64,000 bases of DNA, taken from contig NZ_JAMOAO010000001.1 in NCBI RefSeq assembly GCF_030555055.1, positions 4,092,001 through 4,156,000 on the forward strand. The letters are read 5' to 3'. Positions within the stretch are counted from its first letter, which is position 1. Each line of letters opens with the position of its first letter. Source of the DNA: Nocardiopsis sp. YSL2 (GTDB taxonomy: Bacteria > Actinomycetota > Actinomycetes > Streptosporangiales > Streptosporangiaceae). This document shows positions 1 to 8,193 of this stretch, piece by piece. The notes beneath the pieces are model-generated. The model worked only from the letters and a program-made list of their open reading frames with translations. It ran no database searches and was not told where the DNA came from. The position numbers and the translations under genes were made by a program.

Positions 1-315
1 CAGGGCCTGGTGCGCGTGGACGTCGGGCTCGCCGCCGACGTCCACGGCCGGGCCGACCCCGGCGTAGTGGATCAGCAGGTCCAGGGTCCCGCCGAGCCGG
101 TCGACCGCCTCGGCCACCGCCGCGCGCACCTGGGCGTCGTCGGTGATGTCGCATTCGACGACACCGGGGGCGGCCTTGCGGTCGATACCGACGACGTTCA
201 CGCCGAGGTGGCGGAGGACGGCCACGGTGGCGCTGCCGAAGGCGCCGGACGCGCCGGTGACGATGGCGTTCTGGCCGGGCAGGCGCCGCAGGTGGCGCGG
301 CAGGGGGGTCGTCAT
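1..315 (-). CDS. SDR family oxidoreductase, N-terminal part (runs off the window)
   Basis: Seen: the first 105 residues of a short-chain dehydrogenase/reductase; the 3' part lies left of base 1. The protein opens with a Rossmann fold: a beta strand followed by the glycine motif TGASGAFG near residues 20-27, then VVGID ending the second strand with an acidic residue, which in this family usually favours NAD(H). A CDIT segment (cofactor adenine side) and LIHYAGVG, a variant of the NNAG motif, follow. The catalytic Ser/Tyr/Lys region is outside the window, so the substrate cannot be judged. The ATG is supported by a GGAGGAG ribosome site 5 bases upstream. The gene is divergent from the MerR regulator at 432 and shares a 116-bp intergenic region with it, so MerR control is plausible but inferred. 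Confidence 0.9.
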   Translation of the reverse strand, partial: MTTPLPRHLRRLPGQNAIVTGASGAFGSATVAVLRHLGVNVVGIDRKAAPGVVECDITDDAQVRAAVAEAVDRLGGTLDLLIHYAGVGPAVDVGGEPDVHAHQAL

Positions 316-354
316 GTGATCTCCTCCACAGTCATTGCCGGAACGTTACAACGA

Positions 355-369
355 GCATTGTCACAATGC
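355..369. promoter_or_regulatory. 15-bp perfect palindrome, candidate MerR operator
   Basis: GCATTGTCACAATGC is a perfect inverted repeat with 7-base arms around a central C, in the divergent region between the SDR gene and the MerR-family gene. Its AT-rich centre stands out from the surrounding GC-rich sequence. Palindromes of this size between divergent genes are typical regulator sites. The assignment to this MerR protein rests only on position. Confidence 0.5.
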
Positions 370-419
370 AATGGGCTGTCGTCGGAAATTTACTGACGAG
401 TAGCGTCCGGCGGGGTCTC

Positions 420-425
420 TAGTCT
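420..425 (+). promoter_or_regulatory. -10 hexamer TAGTCT of a probable leaderless promoter
   Basis: TAGTCT fits the actinobacterial TANNNT -10 consensus and ends 6 bases before the ATG at 432. Transcription would start at or next to the ATG. No Shine-Dalgarno sequence precedes this start, which agrees with a leaderless mRNA. Confidence 0.5.
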
Positions 426-431
426 TGGTCC

Positions 432-1217
432 ATGGCCGAATACCGCATTGACGAACTCGCCCGGCTCGCGGACACGACTGTGCGCAACGTGCGGGTGTAC
501 CAGGACAGAGGTCTGCTGGCGCCGCCGCGCCGTCAGGGGCGCGTGGGGATCTACTCAGAGGCACATCTGGCGCGTCTTCGGCTGATCGGCCAGCTGCTGC
601 GTCGCGGCTACACCTTCGCCAACATCGGTGAGATGTTCCAGGTGTGGGAGCGCGGCGGCGACCTCTCCGAGATCCTCGGCTTCGAGTCCGCGATAGGGGA
701 CGCCTGGACCGACGAGATCGCCGACTACATCACACTGGGGGACCTGCGCGAGCTCTTCGGCAAGGGGGTGACGCCCAGGACCATAAAGCGTTCCCTGGAC
801 CTCGGTGTGCTCGAACGCGACGGCCTGCGCTTCCGGGTACCCAGCCCGCGCCTGCTGCACGCCGGGGTCGAGCTGGTGCGCCTGGGCATGAGCGTCGACT
901 CGGTGCTCGACATCGCCGAGAACCTGCGCGACAAGGTCGGGCACGTCGCCGAGCACATGGTCCGCCTCGTGGCCGACCACATCATCGCCGAGCACGCTCC
1001 GGGCACGGTCGTCCGGAGCGACGAGACGGCCGAGATCGCCGAACTCATCCGCCGGGTGCGCCCCCTCGCGCAGCAGGCGGTGGACGCCGTCCTGGCCCAG
1101 GCGATGGCCGACCACCTCAACGACGTCATGGGAGAGCACTTCGCGCAGGCGATGGAGCACCTGCGCGGTGAGAAGGACCTCCAGCGGGGAGCCGGCGGCC
1201 TACCGGGCTCGCCCTGA
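432..1217 (+). CDS. MerR family transcriptional regulator
   Basis: A 261-residue DNA-binding regulator. Residues 4-75 form the MerR winged helix-turn-helix: YRIDELARLADTTVRNVRVY is the recognition segment, followed by the wing (GRVGIYSEAHLARL) and the second helix pair. The remaining 180 residues have no cysteine cluster for metal and no recognisable drug-binding domain; they are helical and rich in charged residues, so the effector is unknown. It is divergent from an SDR oxidoreductase and followed by a GMC oxidoreductase on the other strand, which suggests lipid or alcohol metabolism, but only by position. The start has no ribosome site and a -10 box 6 bases away, so a leaderless transcript is likely. 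A strong hairpin follows the stop. Confidence 0.88.
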   Translation: MAEYRIDELARLADTTVRNVRVYQDRGLLAPPRRQGRVGIYSEAHLARLRLIGQLLRRGYTFANIGEMFQVWERGGDLSEILGFESAIGDAWTDEIADYITLGDLRELFGKGVTPRTIKRSLDLGVLERDGLRFRVPSPRLLHAGVELVRLGMSVDSVLDIAENLRDKVGHVAEHMVRLVADHIIAEHAPGTVVRSDETAEIAELIRRVRPLAQQAVDAVLAQAMADHLNDVMGEHFAQAMEHLRGEKDLQRGAGGLPGSP

Positions 1218-1240
1218 GGCCCACGTACACGCACCCCGCT

Positions 1241-1269
1241 GGAGGGCCCGAACACTGTTCGGGCCCTCC
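1241..1269 (+). terminator. 14-bp perfect hairpin after the MerR gene
   Basis: GGAGGGCCCGAACA is followed after one base by its exact complement, ending at 1269. The stem is strong but has no U tract, as is common for actinomycete terminators. It lies 24 bases after the MerR stop codon. Confidence 0.6.
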
Positions 1270-1271
1270 CA

Positions 1272-1443
1272 CCCGTCACCCACCATCGCCCCCGGGGGTC
1301 GCTTCGCGGCGGTGTGGGGGCTTCCGCCCTCAACGGACGCCTGCGGCGGGGCCCCTTTTTCCCGTCACCCACCATCGCCCCCGGGGGTCGCTTCGCGGCG
1401 GTGTGGGGGCTTCCGCCCTCAACGGACGCCTGCGGCGGGGCCC
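1272..1443. repeat. Two 83-bp direct repeats with 89-bp period
   Basis: The segments 1272-1354 and 1361-1443 are essentially identical. Each contains a CCCCCGGGGG core, a short GCTTCGCGGC stretch and GGGGGCTTCCGCC near the middle, and ends in GCGGCGGGGCCC. They lie between the convergent MerR and GMC genes, and neither strand encodes anything recognisable. The unit has the look of an intergenic dispersed element of the genome, but only the two copies here are visible. Confidence 0.85.
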
Positions 1444-1475
1444 TTCCTGTGCGTCCGGCGCTGCCGGACGCCTCC

Positions 1476-3329
1476 TCAGGAGTCCTGTGGGGCGGCGGGC
1501 GGGTTCCCGGTGTCGGCCGCGGGCTCGACCACCGACAGCGGCAGCGGCGTCGTGTGGCGCAGTTCGGCGAAGGAGCCCGCCGGTACCGCGGGCGCGTGCG
1601 GGAACACCGGCCGGACCCGCTCGTACCCGGCGCCCTGGGCGGGGCGGGTGTCCGGCTCGCCCTTGTTGGGCCACATCGACATCGCGCGCTCCGCCTGCGC
1701 GGTGATCGTCAGCGACGGGTTGACCCCCAGATTCGCGGTGACCGCCGAACCGTCCACCACGTGCAGGTCCGGGTACCCGTAGAGCCGGTGATAGGGATCG
1801 ATGACGCCCTGCCGCGCGCTGTCCCCGATCGGGCAGCCGCCCAGGAAGTGCGCGGTCATGGGGATGTTGAAGACGTCGCCCCAGGTGCCCCCGGGATGGC
1901 CGTCGATGCGCTCGGCCAGCCGGGTGGCCGCCTCCTGGCCCGCCGGGATCCACGTCGGGTTGGGGTCGCCGTGGCCCTGCCGGGAGGTGAGCCTCGCGCG
2001 GCCGCCGAGGAGTCCGCGCCTGACCGACGTGGTCAGCGAGTTGTCCAGCGACTGCATCACCAGTCCGATGATGACGCGCTCGGACCAGCGGCGGTTGGAG
2101 AAGCTGCGTGCGAACACCGCGGGGTGGCGCAGGGCCAGGCCGAGGAAGCGCAGCCAGCGGGGGACCTTCCCACCGCCGGGCACCTGCATCGCGGTGAGCA
2201 GCCCCATCGCGTTGGAGCCCTTGCCGTAGCGGACCGGCTCGATGTGGGTGTTCGCGTCGGGGTGGATGGAGGACGTGATCGCCACGCCCCGGGTGAGGTC
2301 CTCCGGCGGCGGGACCTGCTTGCTCATCGCGCCGACGAGTGCCTCGGAGTTGGTGCGCGTGAGCGTGCCGAGCCGCTCCGACAGCCGCGGCAGCAGACCC
2401 GAGTCGCGCATGCGGTGCAGCAGCGTCTGGGTGTTGTAGGTGCCCGCGGCCACGACGACCTGGCGGGCGGTGAACGTGCGGGCGTTCTCGCGGCGGCGCG
2501 GGGCGTCGGTGCGGACGGTGTCGACGGCGTAGCCGCCGCCGGGCAGTTCGCGCAGGCGCTCGACACTGGTCAGGGGGTGGACCTCGGCGCCGTCGCGCTC
2601 GGCGAAGTACAGGTAGTTCTCGGTCAGCGTGTTCTTGGCGCCGTGGCGGCAGCCGGTCATGCACTCACCGCACTCGGTGCACGCCTTCCGCTCCGGTCCG
2701 GCTCCGCCGAAGTAGGGGTCGCCGACGGTCTCGCCGGGAGCGGCCTTGGTGCCGTCGCCGTCCTGTCCGTCCCCGAAGCACACGCCGACCGGGGTGAGCC
2801 GGAACGTGTCGCCGACCCCCATGTCCTCGGCGACGGACCTCAGGTGCTCGTCGGAGGGGGTGACGGTGGGATTGGTGCGCACGCCGAGCATGCGCCGCGC
2901 CTGGTCGTAGAAGGGGGCGAGTTCGGACTTCCAGTCGGTGATGTGCCGCCACTGGGGGTCGTCGAAGAAGGGGTCCATCGGGTGGTACAGCGTGTTGGCG
3001 TAGTTGAGGGAACCGCCGCCGACGCCCGCGCCCGCGAGGATCATGACGTCCCGGAGCAGGTGGATGCGCTGAATGCCGTACATGCCGAGCTGAGGCGCCC
3101 ACAGGAAGTTGCGGAGATCCCAGGAGGTGGAGGGGAGGGTGTCGGGGGTGAAGCGGCGGCCGGCCTCCAGGACGCCGACGCGGTAGCCCTTCTCCGTGAG
3201 GCGAAGGGCGCTGACGGAGCCGCCGAAGCCGGAGCCGACCACGATCACGTCGTAGTCGAACCGGTCGTCGTCGTGCTCGGCCGGAACGGGGTCCGGGGCG
3301 GTGGGGGTGCCGATGCGCTCGTTGGCCAC
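1476..3329 (-). CDS. GMC family oxidoreductase (cholesterol-oxidase-like)
   Basis: A 617-residue FAD-dependent oxidoreductase of the GMC/cholesterol-oxidase type, which oxidises sterol or other alcohols. The dinucleotide-binding motif GSGFGG is at residues 32-37, followed by EAGRRF at the end of the second strand. GAGVGGGSLNYANTLY near 102-117 is the flavin-contacting segment, and the C-terminal HVVDGSAVTANLGVNPSLT near 523-541 is the GMC signature. Between them, near 218, is the cysteine group CTECGECMTGCRHG, resembling a ferredoxin-like or zinc cluster, seen in many actinobacterial members. No signal peptide or membrane segment is visible. GTG at 3329 is chosen because AGGAGAG lies 9 bases upstream; an upstream ATG gives a longer N-terminus with no family similarity. 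True substrate unknown. Confidence 0.87.
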   Translation of the reverse strand: MANERIGTPTAPDPVPAEHDDDRFDYDVIVVGSGFGGSVSALRLTEKGYRVGVLEAGRRFTPDTLPSTSWDLRNFLWAPQLGMYGIQRIHLLRDVMILAGAGVGGGSLNYANTLYHPMDPFFDDPQWRHITDWKSELAPFYDQARRMLGVRTNPTVTPSDEHLRSVAEDMGVGDTFRLTPVGVCFGDGQDGDGTKAAPGETVGDPYFGGAGPERKACTECGECMTGCRHGAKNTLTENYLYFAERDGAEVHPLTSVERLRELPGGGYAVDTVRTDAPRRRENARTFTARQVVVAAGTYNTQTLLHRMRDSGLLPRLSERLGTLTRTNSEALVGAMSKQVPPPEDLTRGVAITSSIHPDANTHIEPVRYGKGSNAMGLLTAMQVPGGGKVPRWLRFLGLALRHPAVFARSFSNRRWSERVIIGLVMQSLDNSLTTSVRRGLLGGRARLTSRQGHGDPNPTWIPAGQEAATRLAERIDGHPGGTWGDVFNIPMTAHFLGGCPIGDSARQGVIDPYHRLYGYPDLHVVDGSAVTANLGVNPSLTITAQAERAMSMWPNKGEPDTRPAQGAGYERVRPVFPHAPAVPAGSFAELRHTTPLPLSVVEPAADTGNPPAAPQDS

Positions 3330-3457
3330 GGTGTGGTCTCTCTCCTGGTCAGATGCGGGGAGCCCGTACTGCGCCGGATACGAGTCCGCAATATTCACGC
3401 TGTCATCTGGAAATGCGACATTGACTATTGTAATGTTCGTCACTACCGCCGAGTAAG

Positions 3458-3477
3458 GTGTGTCACAAGTAACACAC
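3458..3477. promoter_or_regulatory. Inverted repeat GTGTGT-N8-ACACAC
   Basis: A 20-bp interrupted palindrome in the 220-bp region between the divergent GMC oxidoreductase and DUF6230 genes. The inner part, GTCACAAGTAAC, is AT-rich for this genome. It could be an operator for either gene. The stretch from 3395 to 3480 is also notably low in GC (ATTGACTATTGTAATG), as expected for promoters. Confidence 0.4.
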
Positions 3478-3549
3478 GAGGCGTGCATCGGCGCAAGTCA
3501 ACTCCCCCCTCGCCGCACCCCCATCAGCGGCGGAACACTGGAGGTACTC

Positions 3550-4197
3550 ATGCCCAAGGCCCCCGACGAGGCGCTCACACCGCCTGAGGACGCGCCTGAG
3601 CAGAACACGGGCGCCGCCGGCACGCGGTGGCGCAGGTTCGCCCTGGTCGCGGTCCCCGGACTCGCGGCCGCGGCCGTCCTGGGCGGCATGACCACCCAGG
3701 GTCTGCTGGCCGCGTCCTTCGCCGTCTCCGGCGACAACTTCAAGATGTCGGCCGACGAGCTCGTCGGCGACGGTTTCTCGCAGTACGGCGACGTCGCCAA
3801 CTCGGTCGACGGCTCCGCACGCCCGATCGGGCTGTCCACGGTCAACAGCGCCGAGCTGGACAACCTGTGCATGTCCTCCCTGTGGGACCTGCCGATCGGC
3901 GAGGCCACGCTGGTCATCAACGCCGGCGAGAGCACCCCGGTCGAGGGCACCAACCTCGTCATCGACATCGAACAGCTCCAGGGCAACGCCGAGTTCAGCG
4001 CGATCGAGATCGGCCGCGACGCCAGCACCCTGGACAAGGCCGAAGGCGGCCAGGGCCCCGCGGGCGGCTTCGGCCTGCAGTCGGACAGCATCACCGTGAC
4101 CGACATGGAGATGACCACGTGGGCGGTCACGTCCGGCTCGCTGCGCCTGTCCGGGCTGAGCCTGGTGGTCAAACCCGGCAACCACGAGTGCTTCTGA
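3550..4197 (+). CDS. DUF6230 family protein
   Basis: A 215-residue protein matching the DUF6230 family by its layout: a charged cytoplasmic N-terminus of about 35 residues ending in RWRR, one hydrophobic segment near 37-60 rich in Ala, Leu and Gly, then an extracytoplasmic domain of about 150 residues beginning FAVSGDNFKMSADEL. Two conserved-looking cysteines (LCMSSLW and the C-terminal HECF) may form a disulfide. The function of the family is not known. ATG at 3550 has GGAGG 6 bases upstream. The next gene starts 4 bases after the stop; DUF6230 and DUF6114 proteins are commonly encoded side by side in actinomycetes, so they probably act together in the envelope. Confidence 0.8.
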   Translation: MPKAPDEALTPPEDAPEQNTGAAGTRWRRFALVAVPGLAAAAVLGGMTTQGLLAASFAVSGDNFKMSADELVGDGFSQYGDVANSVDGSARPIGLSTVNSAELDNLCMSSLWDLPIGEATLVINAGESTPVEGTNLVIDIEQLQGNAEFSAIEIGRDASTLDKAEGGQGPAGGFGLQSDSITVTDMEMTTWAVTSGSLRLSGLSLVVKPGNHECF

Positions 4198-4201
4198 TCC
4201 C

Positions 4202-5494
4202 ATGGCCCACGCACTCACCCTGATCCGCGCCTGGTGGGGCCGGTTCCGCACGTGGCGGAGCCGGCGACCGTTCCTGGGCGGATTCCTCCTGCTGGCGGCC
4301 GGCGTCGAGATCCTGGTGGCGCCGGCCGCGCAGACCCTGGTCCTGCCGATCGACCTGATCATCTACTCCGGCATCGCCGGGATCTCCGGCGGCCTCATCG
4401 GCCTGCTGCTGATCGCGATCGGCGTGCTGAGCTGGTTCCAGCCCGCGCAGAACAGCTTCTTCGGGCTGGTCGGCCTGCTGCTGGCACTGGTGTCCTTCGT
4501 GACCTCCAACTTCGGTGGGTTCGTCATCGGGATGCTGCTCGGCATCATCGGGGGGGCTTTCGTGTTCGCGTGGGGTCCCCGGTCGGCGGCCCGCTCCCGC
4601 CGCCGGGGACGGAGGCGGGCCGACCCGCCCGCCGACGAGGACGAGGCGGTCCGCCGCCCGGGCCCGGACTCCGTGGCGGCCGTGGCCGCCCCGCTGGCCC
4701 TGGCGCTGCTCCTGGCCGCGGCACCCGCGACGACCATCGGCTGGCCGTGGGACTGGTTCACACCCCCGGGCGGTGACGAGGAGCCCGCCGAGGAGCCCAC
4801 CGAAGCACCTTCCGGGGGACCGACGCCCGAGCCGTCCGCCTCGCCCGGGGACGAGGAGGCGCCCGACGGCGGGGAACCGGACGCCGAGGAAGGAGAGGAA
4901 GGAGCCGAGGACGACGGGGTCGAGGAGACCGGCGAGCCGGAGGCCGAGGCGGCCGACTGCGCGCTGCTCACCGGCCAGAGCGCGCTCGCCGACACCGAGG
5001 AGGAGCTCCTGGACGCCGTCCGCGCCTGCCAGGCCGCGGACGACGAGGGCGAGCTGCCGGAGGTGCCGGTCGAAGCGGCCTACGACTGTTCCCGCGGTTC
5101 GGTCCGAACGTCCGGTCTGACCTCGGAGAGGCTCGTCATGAGCGGCGCCAGCTACGACGGGGTGGTGGAGTGCCCGACCGCCGACGGTCCGCGGCGCTAC
5201 CTCAGGCTGACCATGAGCCGGGCCGACTTCACCGACGCCGAACTGTGGTTCGAGGACGCCGGCGTCCGGATGTCGCTGGGCCTGCCCACGATGGAGATGA
5301 ACGGCGACGTCCAGATGCACATCACGCGCATGCACGTGCGCATCCTGGGCATTCCGCTGACGTTCACCCCCGACTTCCCGCCGCCGCTGCTGCTGCCGTA
5401 CATGATCGTCACCGACGTGGACGTCGACAGCCCTCTGGCCTCCACCGACACCATGATCATCCCGGGCCTCAACTCCCAGCACGCGGGCACCTGA
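4202..5494 (+). CDS. DUF6114 domain-containing membrane protein
   Basis: A 430-residue membrane protein. The first 125 residues hold four hydrophobic segments (about 24-40, 48-75, 80-100 and 100-125), the DUF6114 unit. A short Arg-rich loop and another hydrophobic segment (about 155-180, SVAAVAAPLALALLLAAAPA) follow. Residues 190-255 are an acidic Glu/Pro/Ser linker, and the C-terminal 170 residues form a probable beta-rich extracytoplasmic domain with cysteines at ADCALL, RACQAA, YDCSRG and VECPTA. Such a long C-terminal extension makes it larger than many DUF6114 proteins. It is co-transcribed with the DUF6230 gene (4-bp spacing). Function unknown. Confidence 0.8.
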   Translation: MAHALTLIRAWWGRFRTWRSRRPFLGGFLLLAAGVEILVAPAAQTLVLPIDLIIYSGIAGISGGLIGLLLIAIGVLSWFQPAQNSFFGLVGLLLALVSFVTSNFGGFVIGMLLGIIGGAFVFAWGPRSAARSRRRGRRRADPPADEDEAVRRPGPDSVAAVAAPLALALLLAAAPATTIGWPWDWFTPPGGDEEPAEEPTEAPSGGPTPEPSASPGDEEAPDGGEPDAEEGEEGAEDDGVEETGEPEAEAADCALLTGQSALADTEEELLDAVRACQAADDEGELPEVPVEAAYDCSRGSVRTSGLTSERLVMSGASYDGVVECPTADGPRRYLRLTMSRADFTDAELWFEDAGVRMSLGLPTMEMNGDVQMHITRMHVRILGIPLTFTPDFPPPLLLPYMIVTDVDVDSPLASTDTMIIPGLNSQHAGT

Positions 5495-5542
5495 CCCGAA
5501 CCGGCCGCGCCCCGAACCGGCCGCGCCCCGAACCGGCCGCGC
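5495..5542. repeat. Three tandem copies of a 16-bp unit
   Basis: CCCGAACCGGCCGCGC is repeated three times without mismatch, starting at the base after the DUF6114 stop codon, and a degenerate fourth unit (CCCGGACGGGCC) follows. Slippage could easily change the copy number. Each unit contains the palindromic core CGGCCG. Confidence 0.9.
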
Positions 5543-5572
5543 CCCGGACGGGCCGAGGCCCCGAGAACACGC

Positions 5573-5600
5573 GGTGGCGCCGCCCGCGGGCGGCGCCACC
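5573..5600. terminator. 28-bp perfect palindrome between convergent genes
   Basis: GGTGGCGCCGCCCG is followed directly by its exact reverse complement. It lies between the ends of the DUF6114 gene (+) and the helicase gene (-) and probably terminates both transcripts. Confidence 0.65.
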
Positions 5601-5614
5601 TCACCGACGGCCGG

Positions 5615-7426
5615 TCACCACTGTTCGGTGATCAGGCGGCTGGGCCGCCCCACGTGCGAGACGTACAGCGCGTCGCGGGCCCGGGTGCACGCCACGAACA
5701 GCAGGGTGCGCTCCTGCTGGACCGCGTGCTCCAGCGCGACCTGGTCGCCGTCGGCCGCCTCGATGGCCGCCTTGGGCGGCAGCAGGTGGTCGCTGACCCC
5801 GACCAGGGCCACGCAGCGGAACTCCTGGCCCTTGAGCCGGTGCAGGGTCCCCACGCGTACCGCCTCGGCCCGGCCGGCGCCCTCCAGCGGCGTGGTGGCC
5901 ACGCCGCGCGCCTCCAGTTCCTTGGCGATCCCGCGCACGATCCAGTGGTTGCGTCCGGCCACCGCGATGTCGGCCGGACGTACGCCCGCCTCCAGCCACA
6001 CCCGGACCCAGTCGCCCAGAGCGGTCAGTTCCTCGGCGCGGTCGGCGCAGCCGCGCACCACCGGCGCGGGCCCGCGCAGCAGTGAGCGGTAGCCGGCCAG
6101 GGTGTCGGCGTTGTCGTCCATGCCCAGGGCCGAGCGGCGGCCCAGGATCGGCATGCTCCAGTCCAGGATCTCCTGGGTGACCCGGTAGCTGACCCGCAGC
6201 CGGTGCCCGCGCCCGCGCACGTTGATGCCGAGCGAGGCCAGTGAGACCCGGTTGTCGGACACGCGCTGGTGCGGGTCGCCGACGATGAACAGGTCGTCCT
6301 CGCCCTCGGGGACGGCCGCCCGCAGCATCCGCCACTGGGCCGGGTGCAGGTCCTGCGCCTCGTCGACCACCGCGTGCCGGAACAGCGGGCCGTCGGCCGC
6401 CAGCAGCCGTGCGGCCTCGGCCGCCAGTTGCGGGTAGGCCCACAGCCCCTCCACCCGCATCGCTCCGACGTAGCGCCGCACGGTCTCCCACACCTGGCGG
6501 CGGTGCTCGGGCGCCAGGTGCTGTACCCGCCCGCTGCGCTCGCAGCGGATGTAGGCGGGCATCAGGTCCAGGCCCTGGGCGAGGATGACCTGCTCCCACT
6601 CGTCCACCAGGAAGCGCCCGGAGAAGGGCAGGCCGTCGGCGACGGCGACCGCGCGCCAGCGGCGGGCCAGCTCGTCCTTGCCGATCATGCGGGGCGCCAC
6701 GCTGCTGTGGGCCTGGACGACCGACCGGGCGAGGCTGTCGATGGTCACCACGCGGACCCGGGAGCGGACGGCGGGATCGGGGAGGAGCCGGTCGAGCCGG
6801 TCGGCCAGGGACTGGGCGAGTGCCCGGTTGTAGGTGGTGAGCAGAACGGACTCGCGGGTGTCCGCCGGGTGCGCGGCGGCGTCGAGTTCGGCCAGGTGCG
6901 CGGCGCGGTGCAGAGCGATCACGGTCTTGCCGGTACCGGGTCCTCCGGTGATCTGCGTGGCCCCCTTGTAGTGCGCCCCGGTGATCCGGTGCTGGTCCGG
7001 GTGCAGGGTGAGCTGCCACTGGTCGAAGGGCGCGTCGAGGGCACCCGCGAGCTCGGGCGGGCCGGTGGGCGTGGGCGGGTCGACGCGGGCGGCGGTGCCG
7101 GTGTCGACGGGAGCGTCCGCGCGCAGGCCGCGGGCGTAGCGGAGCGCCTCGTCGCGCGGCCGTACGGTGATCAGGCGGTACTGGGTCCCGTCGGACGGCT
7201 CGGGCCGGTCCTCGGGTGCGCGGGGGGCGGGGACGACGACGCCGGACCAGTCGGGGTCGATGGCGACGACGCGGACGCGCGGATCCGCGGCGTCGGCGAC
7301 GGATTCCAGGTCGGCGAGGTCGCCGGTCTGGTAGGCGCGCATCGCCGCGAGGGTGTTGAGCTGGACCTCGGGCGTGAGGCGGGAGAAGTCGTCGAGAAAG
7401 GTCGGGGTGATCGCGAGGGCGGACAC
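5615..7426 (-). CDS. UvrD/Rep-like superfamily I helicase
   Basis: A 603-residue ATPase of the UvrD-like SF1 helicase group. After about 150 residues without recognised motifs comes the Walker A GGPGTGKT near 158-165. Motif II is VDEAQDLHPAQW near 355, motif III-like GDPHQRVSDNR near 385, and SYRVTQEILDW (motif IV region) near 415. The C-terminal helicase part has TLHRLKGQEF near 530 (motif V) and LLFVACTRARDAL near 580 (motif VI with the arginine finger). It is shorter than UvrD or PcrA (about 720-770 residues) and has a different N-terminus, so it is an accessory helicase of the type often annotated as an AAA-family ATPase. GTG at 7426 is preceded by GGAGGAAAC. It is transcribed alone; the substrate (DNA or RNA) is unknown. 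Confidence 0.85.
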   Translation of the reverse strand: MSALAITPTFLDDFSRLTPEVQLNTLAAMRAYQTGDLADLESVADAADPRVRVVAIDPDWSGVVVPAPRAPEDRPEPSDGTQYRLITVRPRDEALRYARGLRADAPVDTGTAARVDPPTPTGPPELAGALDAPFDQWQLTLHPDQHRITGAHYKGATQITGGPGTGKTVIALHRAAHLAELDAAAHPADTRESVLLTTYNRALAQSLADRLDRLLPDPAVRSRVRVVTIDSLARSVVQAHSSVAPRMIGKDELARRWRAVAVADGLPFSGRFLVDEWEQVILAQGLDLMPAYIRCERSGRVQHLAPEHRRQVWETVRRYVGAMRVEGLWAYPQLAAEAARLLAADGPLFRHAVVDEAQDLHPAQWRMLRAAVPEGEDDLFIVGDPHQRVSDNRVSLASLGINVRGRGHRLRVSYRVTQEILDWSMPILGRRSALGMDDNADTLAGYRSLLRGPAPVVRGCADRAEELTALGDWVRVWLEAGVRPADIAVAGRNHWIVRGIAKELEARGVATTPLEGAGRAEAVRVGTLHRLKGQEFRCVALVGVSDHLLPPKAAIEAADGDQVALEHAVQQERTLLFVACTRARDALYVSHVGRPSRLITEQW

Positions 7427-8193
7427 GTCGTGGTTTCCTCCGGTCTTCGACCTGGTGGTGTCTGCGGTGCTGTGCGGTCGGAGCGGATGGTCGCGCGCGC
7501 GTAGCTGCTGGCCAGGCTTGGTTTCGCGTGCACGGTGAAGATGCTCGCTGGGTAATTCCGGCAAACGCCGTCACACAGGCGATGAACGCCAGAAATCAGG
7601 CTCGGGTCGAATGTTGCGTCTGTGCAGGTCAGGATGGTGATTCCGGAAGTGCGTTCGAGTCCTCTCGCGAAGATTCTTCGGGGCGGGTGCGGGGGTCTCC
7701 GTGACCTGCGGTTCTGTGGCCGACGCCGATGTCCGAAAGCGCATTAGGTGACTGCCCGAAATCCGGCCCCGCGCGCGGGAAGGCCAGTTCCGAGCGGGAT
7801 CCATGGGACACCTGTGGCGCATCGTTCGCAGGGGACCGGAACGACCGAAACCCGTCCCGGGGTGCGGGGTGCGGGTCGGGCCGCGGCGGGGGAGGAGCGG
7901 GTGCCCTGGCCGGTTGCGGACACGGCCTGTGCAGGGGCGCCCCGACGCGAGATCGTGGGCGGGAGGGAACACGGCACCACAGTGGTTCAGGACTCTGCCG
8001 GGGTCCGTCCTGCCCCGGCAGAGTCCTCAACCACTCCAGAGGAGCGGTACCCAGTCCCGGACCTGCCCAAAGCGCCCCCGCCCCCCGAAACGTCGGTGGG
8101 GCCGGGCGTTCCGGCTTCGGTCTCGCCGCGACCGTCTCGACCCCATGCTCTACCGTGGGTGTGACAAGAGCGGAAAGGACCGGGACGAGCACA
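7427..8193. other. 767-bp intergenic region
   Basis: No convincing gene. Reading frames here (for example 7748-8164) have arbitrary composition, no ribosome site and no recognisable motif. The part next to the helicase (7427-7640) is lower in GC and should hold its promoter. The only strong structure is the long hairpin at 7981-8035. Confidence 0.6.
7981..8035. repeat. 55-nt hairpin with 23-bp stem
   Basis: A left arm (7981-8003, beginning AGTGGTT and ending GCCGGGG) pairs with a right arm (8013-8035) with one mismatch, around a 9-base loop. It is far from any upstream gene end on the plus strand, 160 bases before the DUF1707 gene, so a simple terminator role is doubtful. It may be a repetitive palindromic element. 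Confidence 0.75.

Noticed and set aside
1314-3587. A 757-codon plus-strand frame opposite the GMC oxidoreductase gene
   Set aside because: The composition (His/Gly/Arg/Val-rich) is typical of an antisense shadow; the minus strand encodes a clear enzyme.
7640-7670. A tRNA-like T-arm segment (GTTCGAGTCC)
   Set aside because: No acceptor, D or anticodon arm can be placed around it.
7748-8164. A 138-codon plus-strand frame in the 767-bp intergenic region
   Set aside because: No ribosome site, no motif, Pro/Gly/Arg-rich arbitrary composition, and it runs through the long hairpin.
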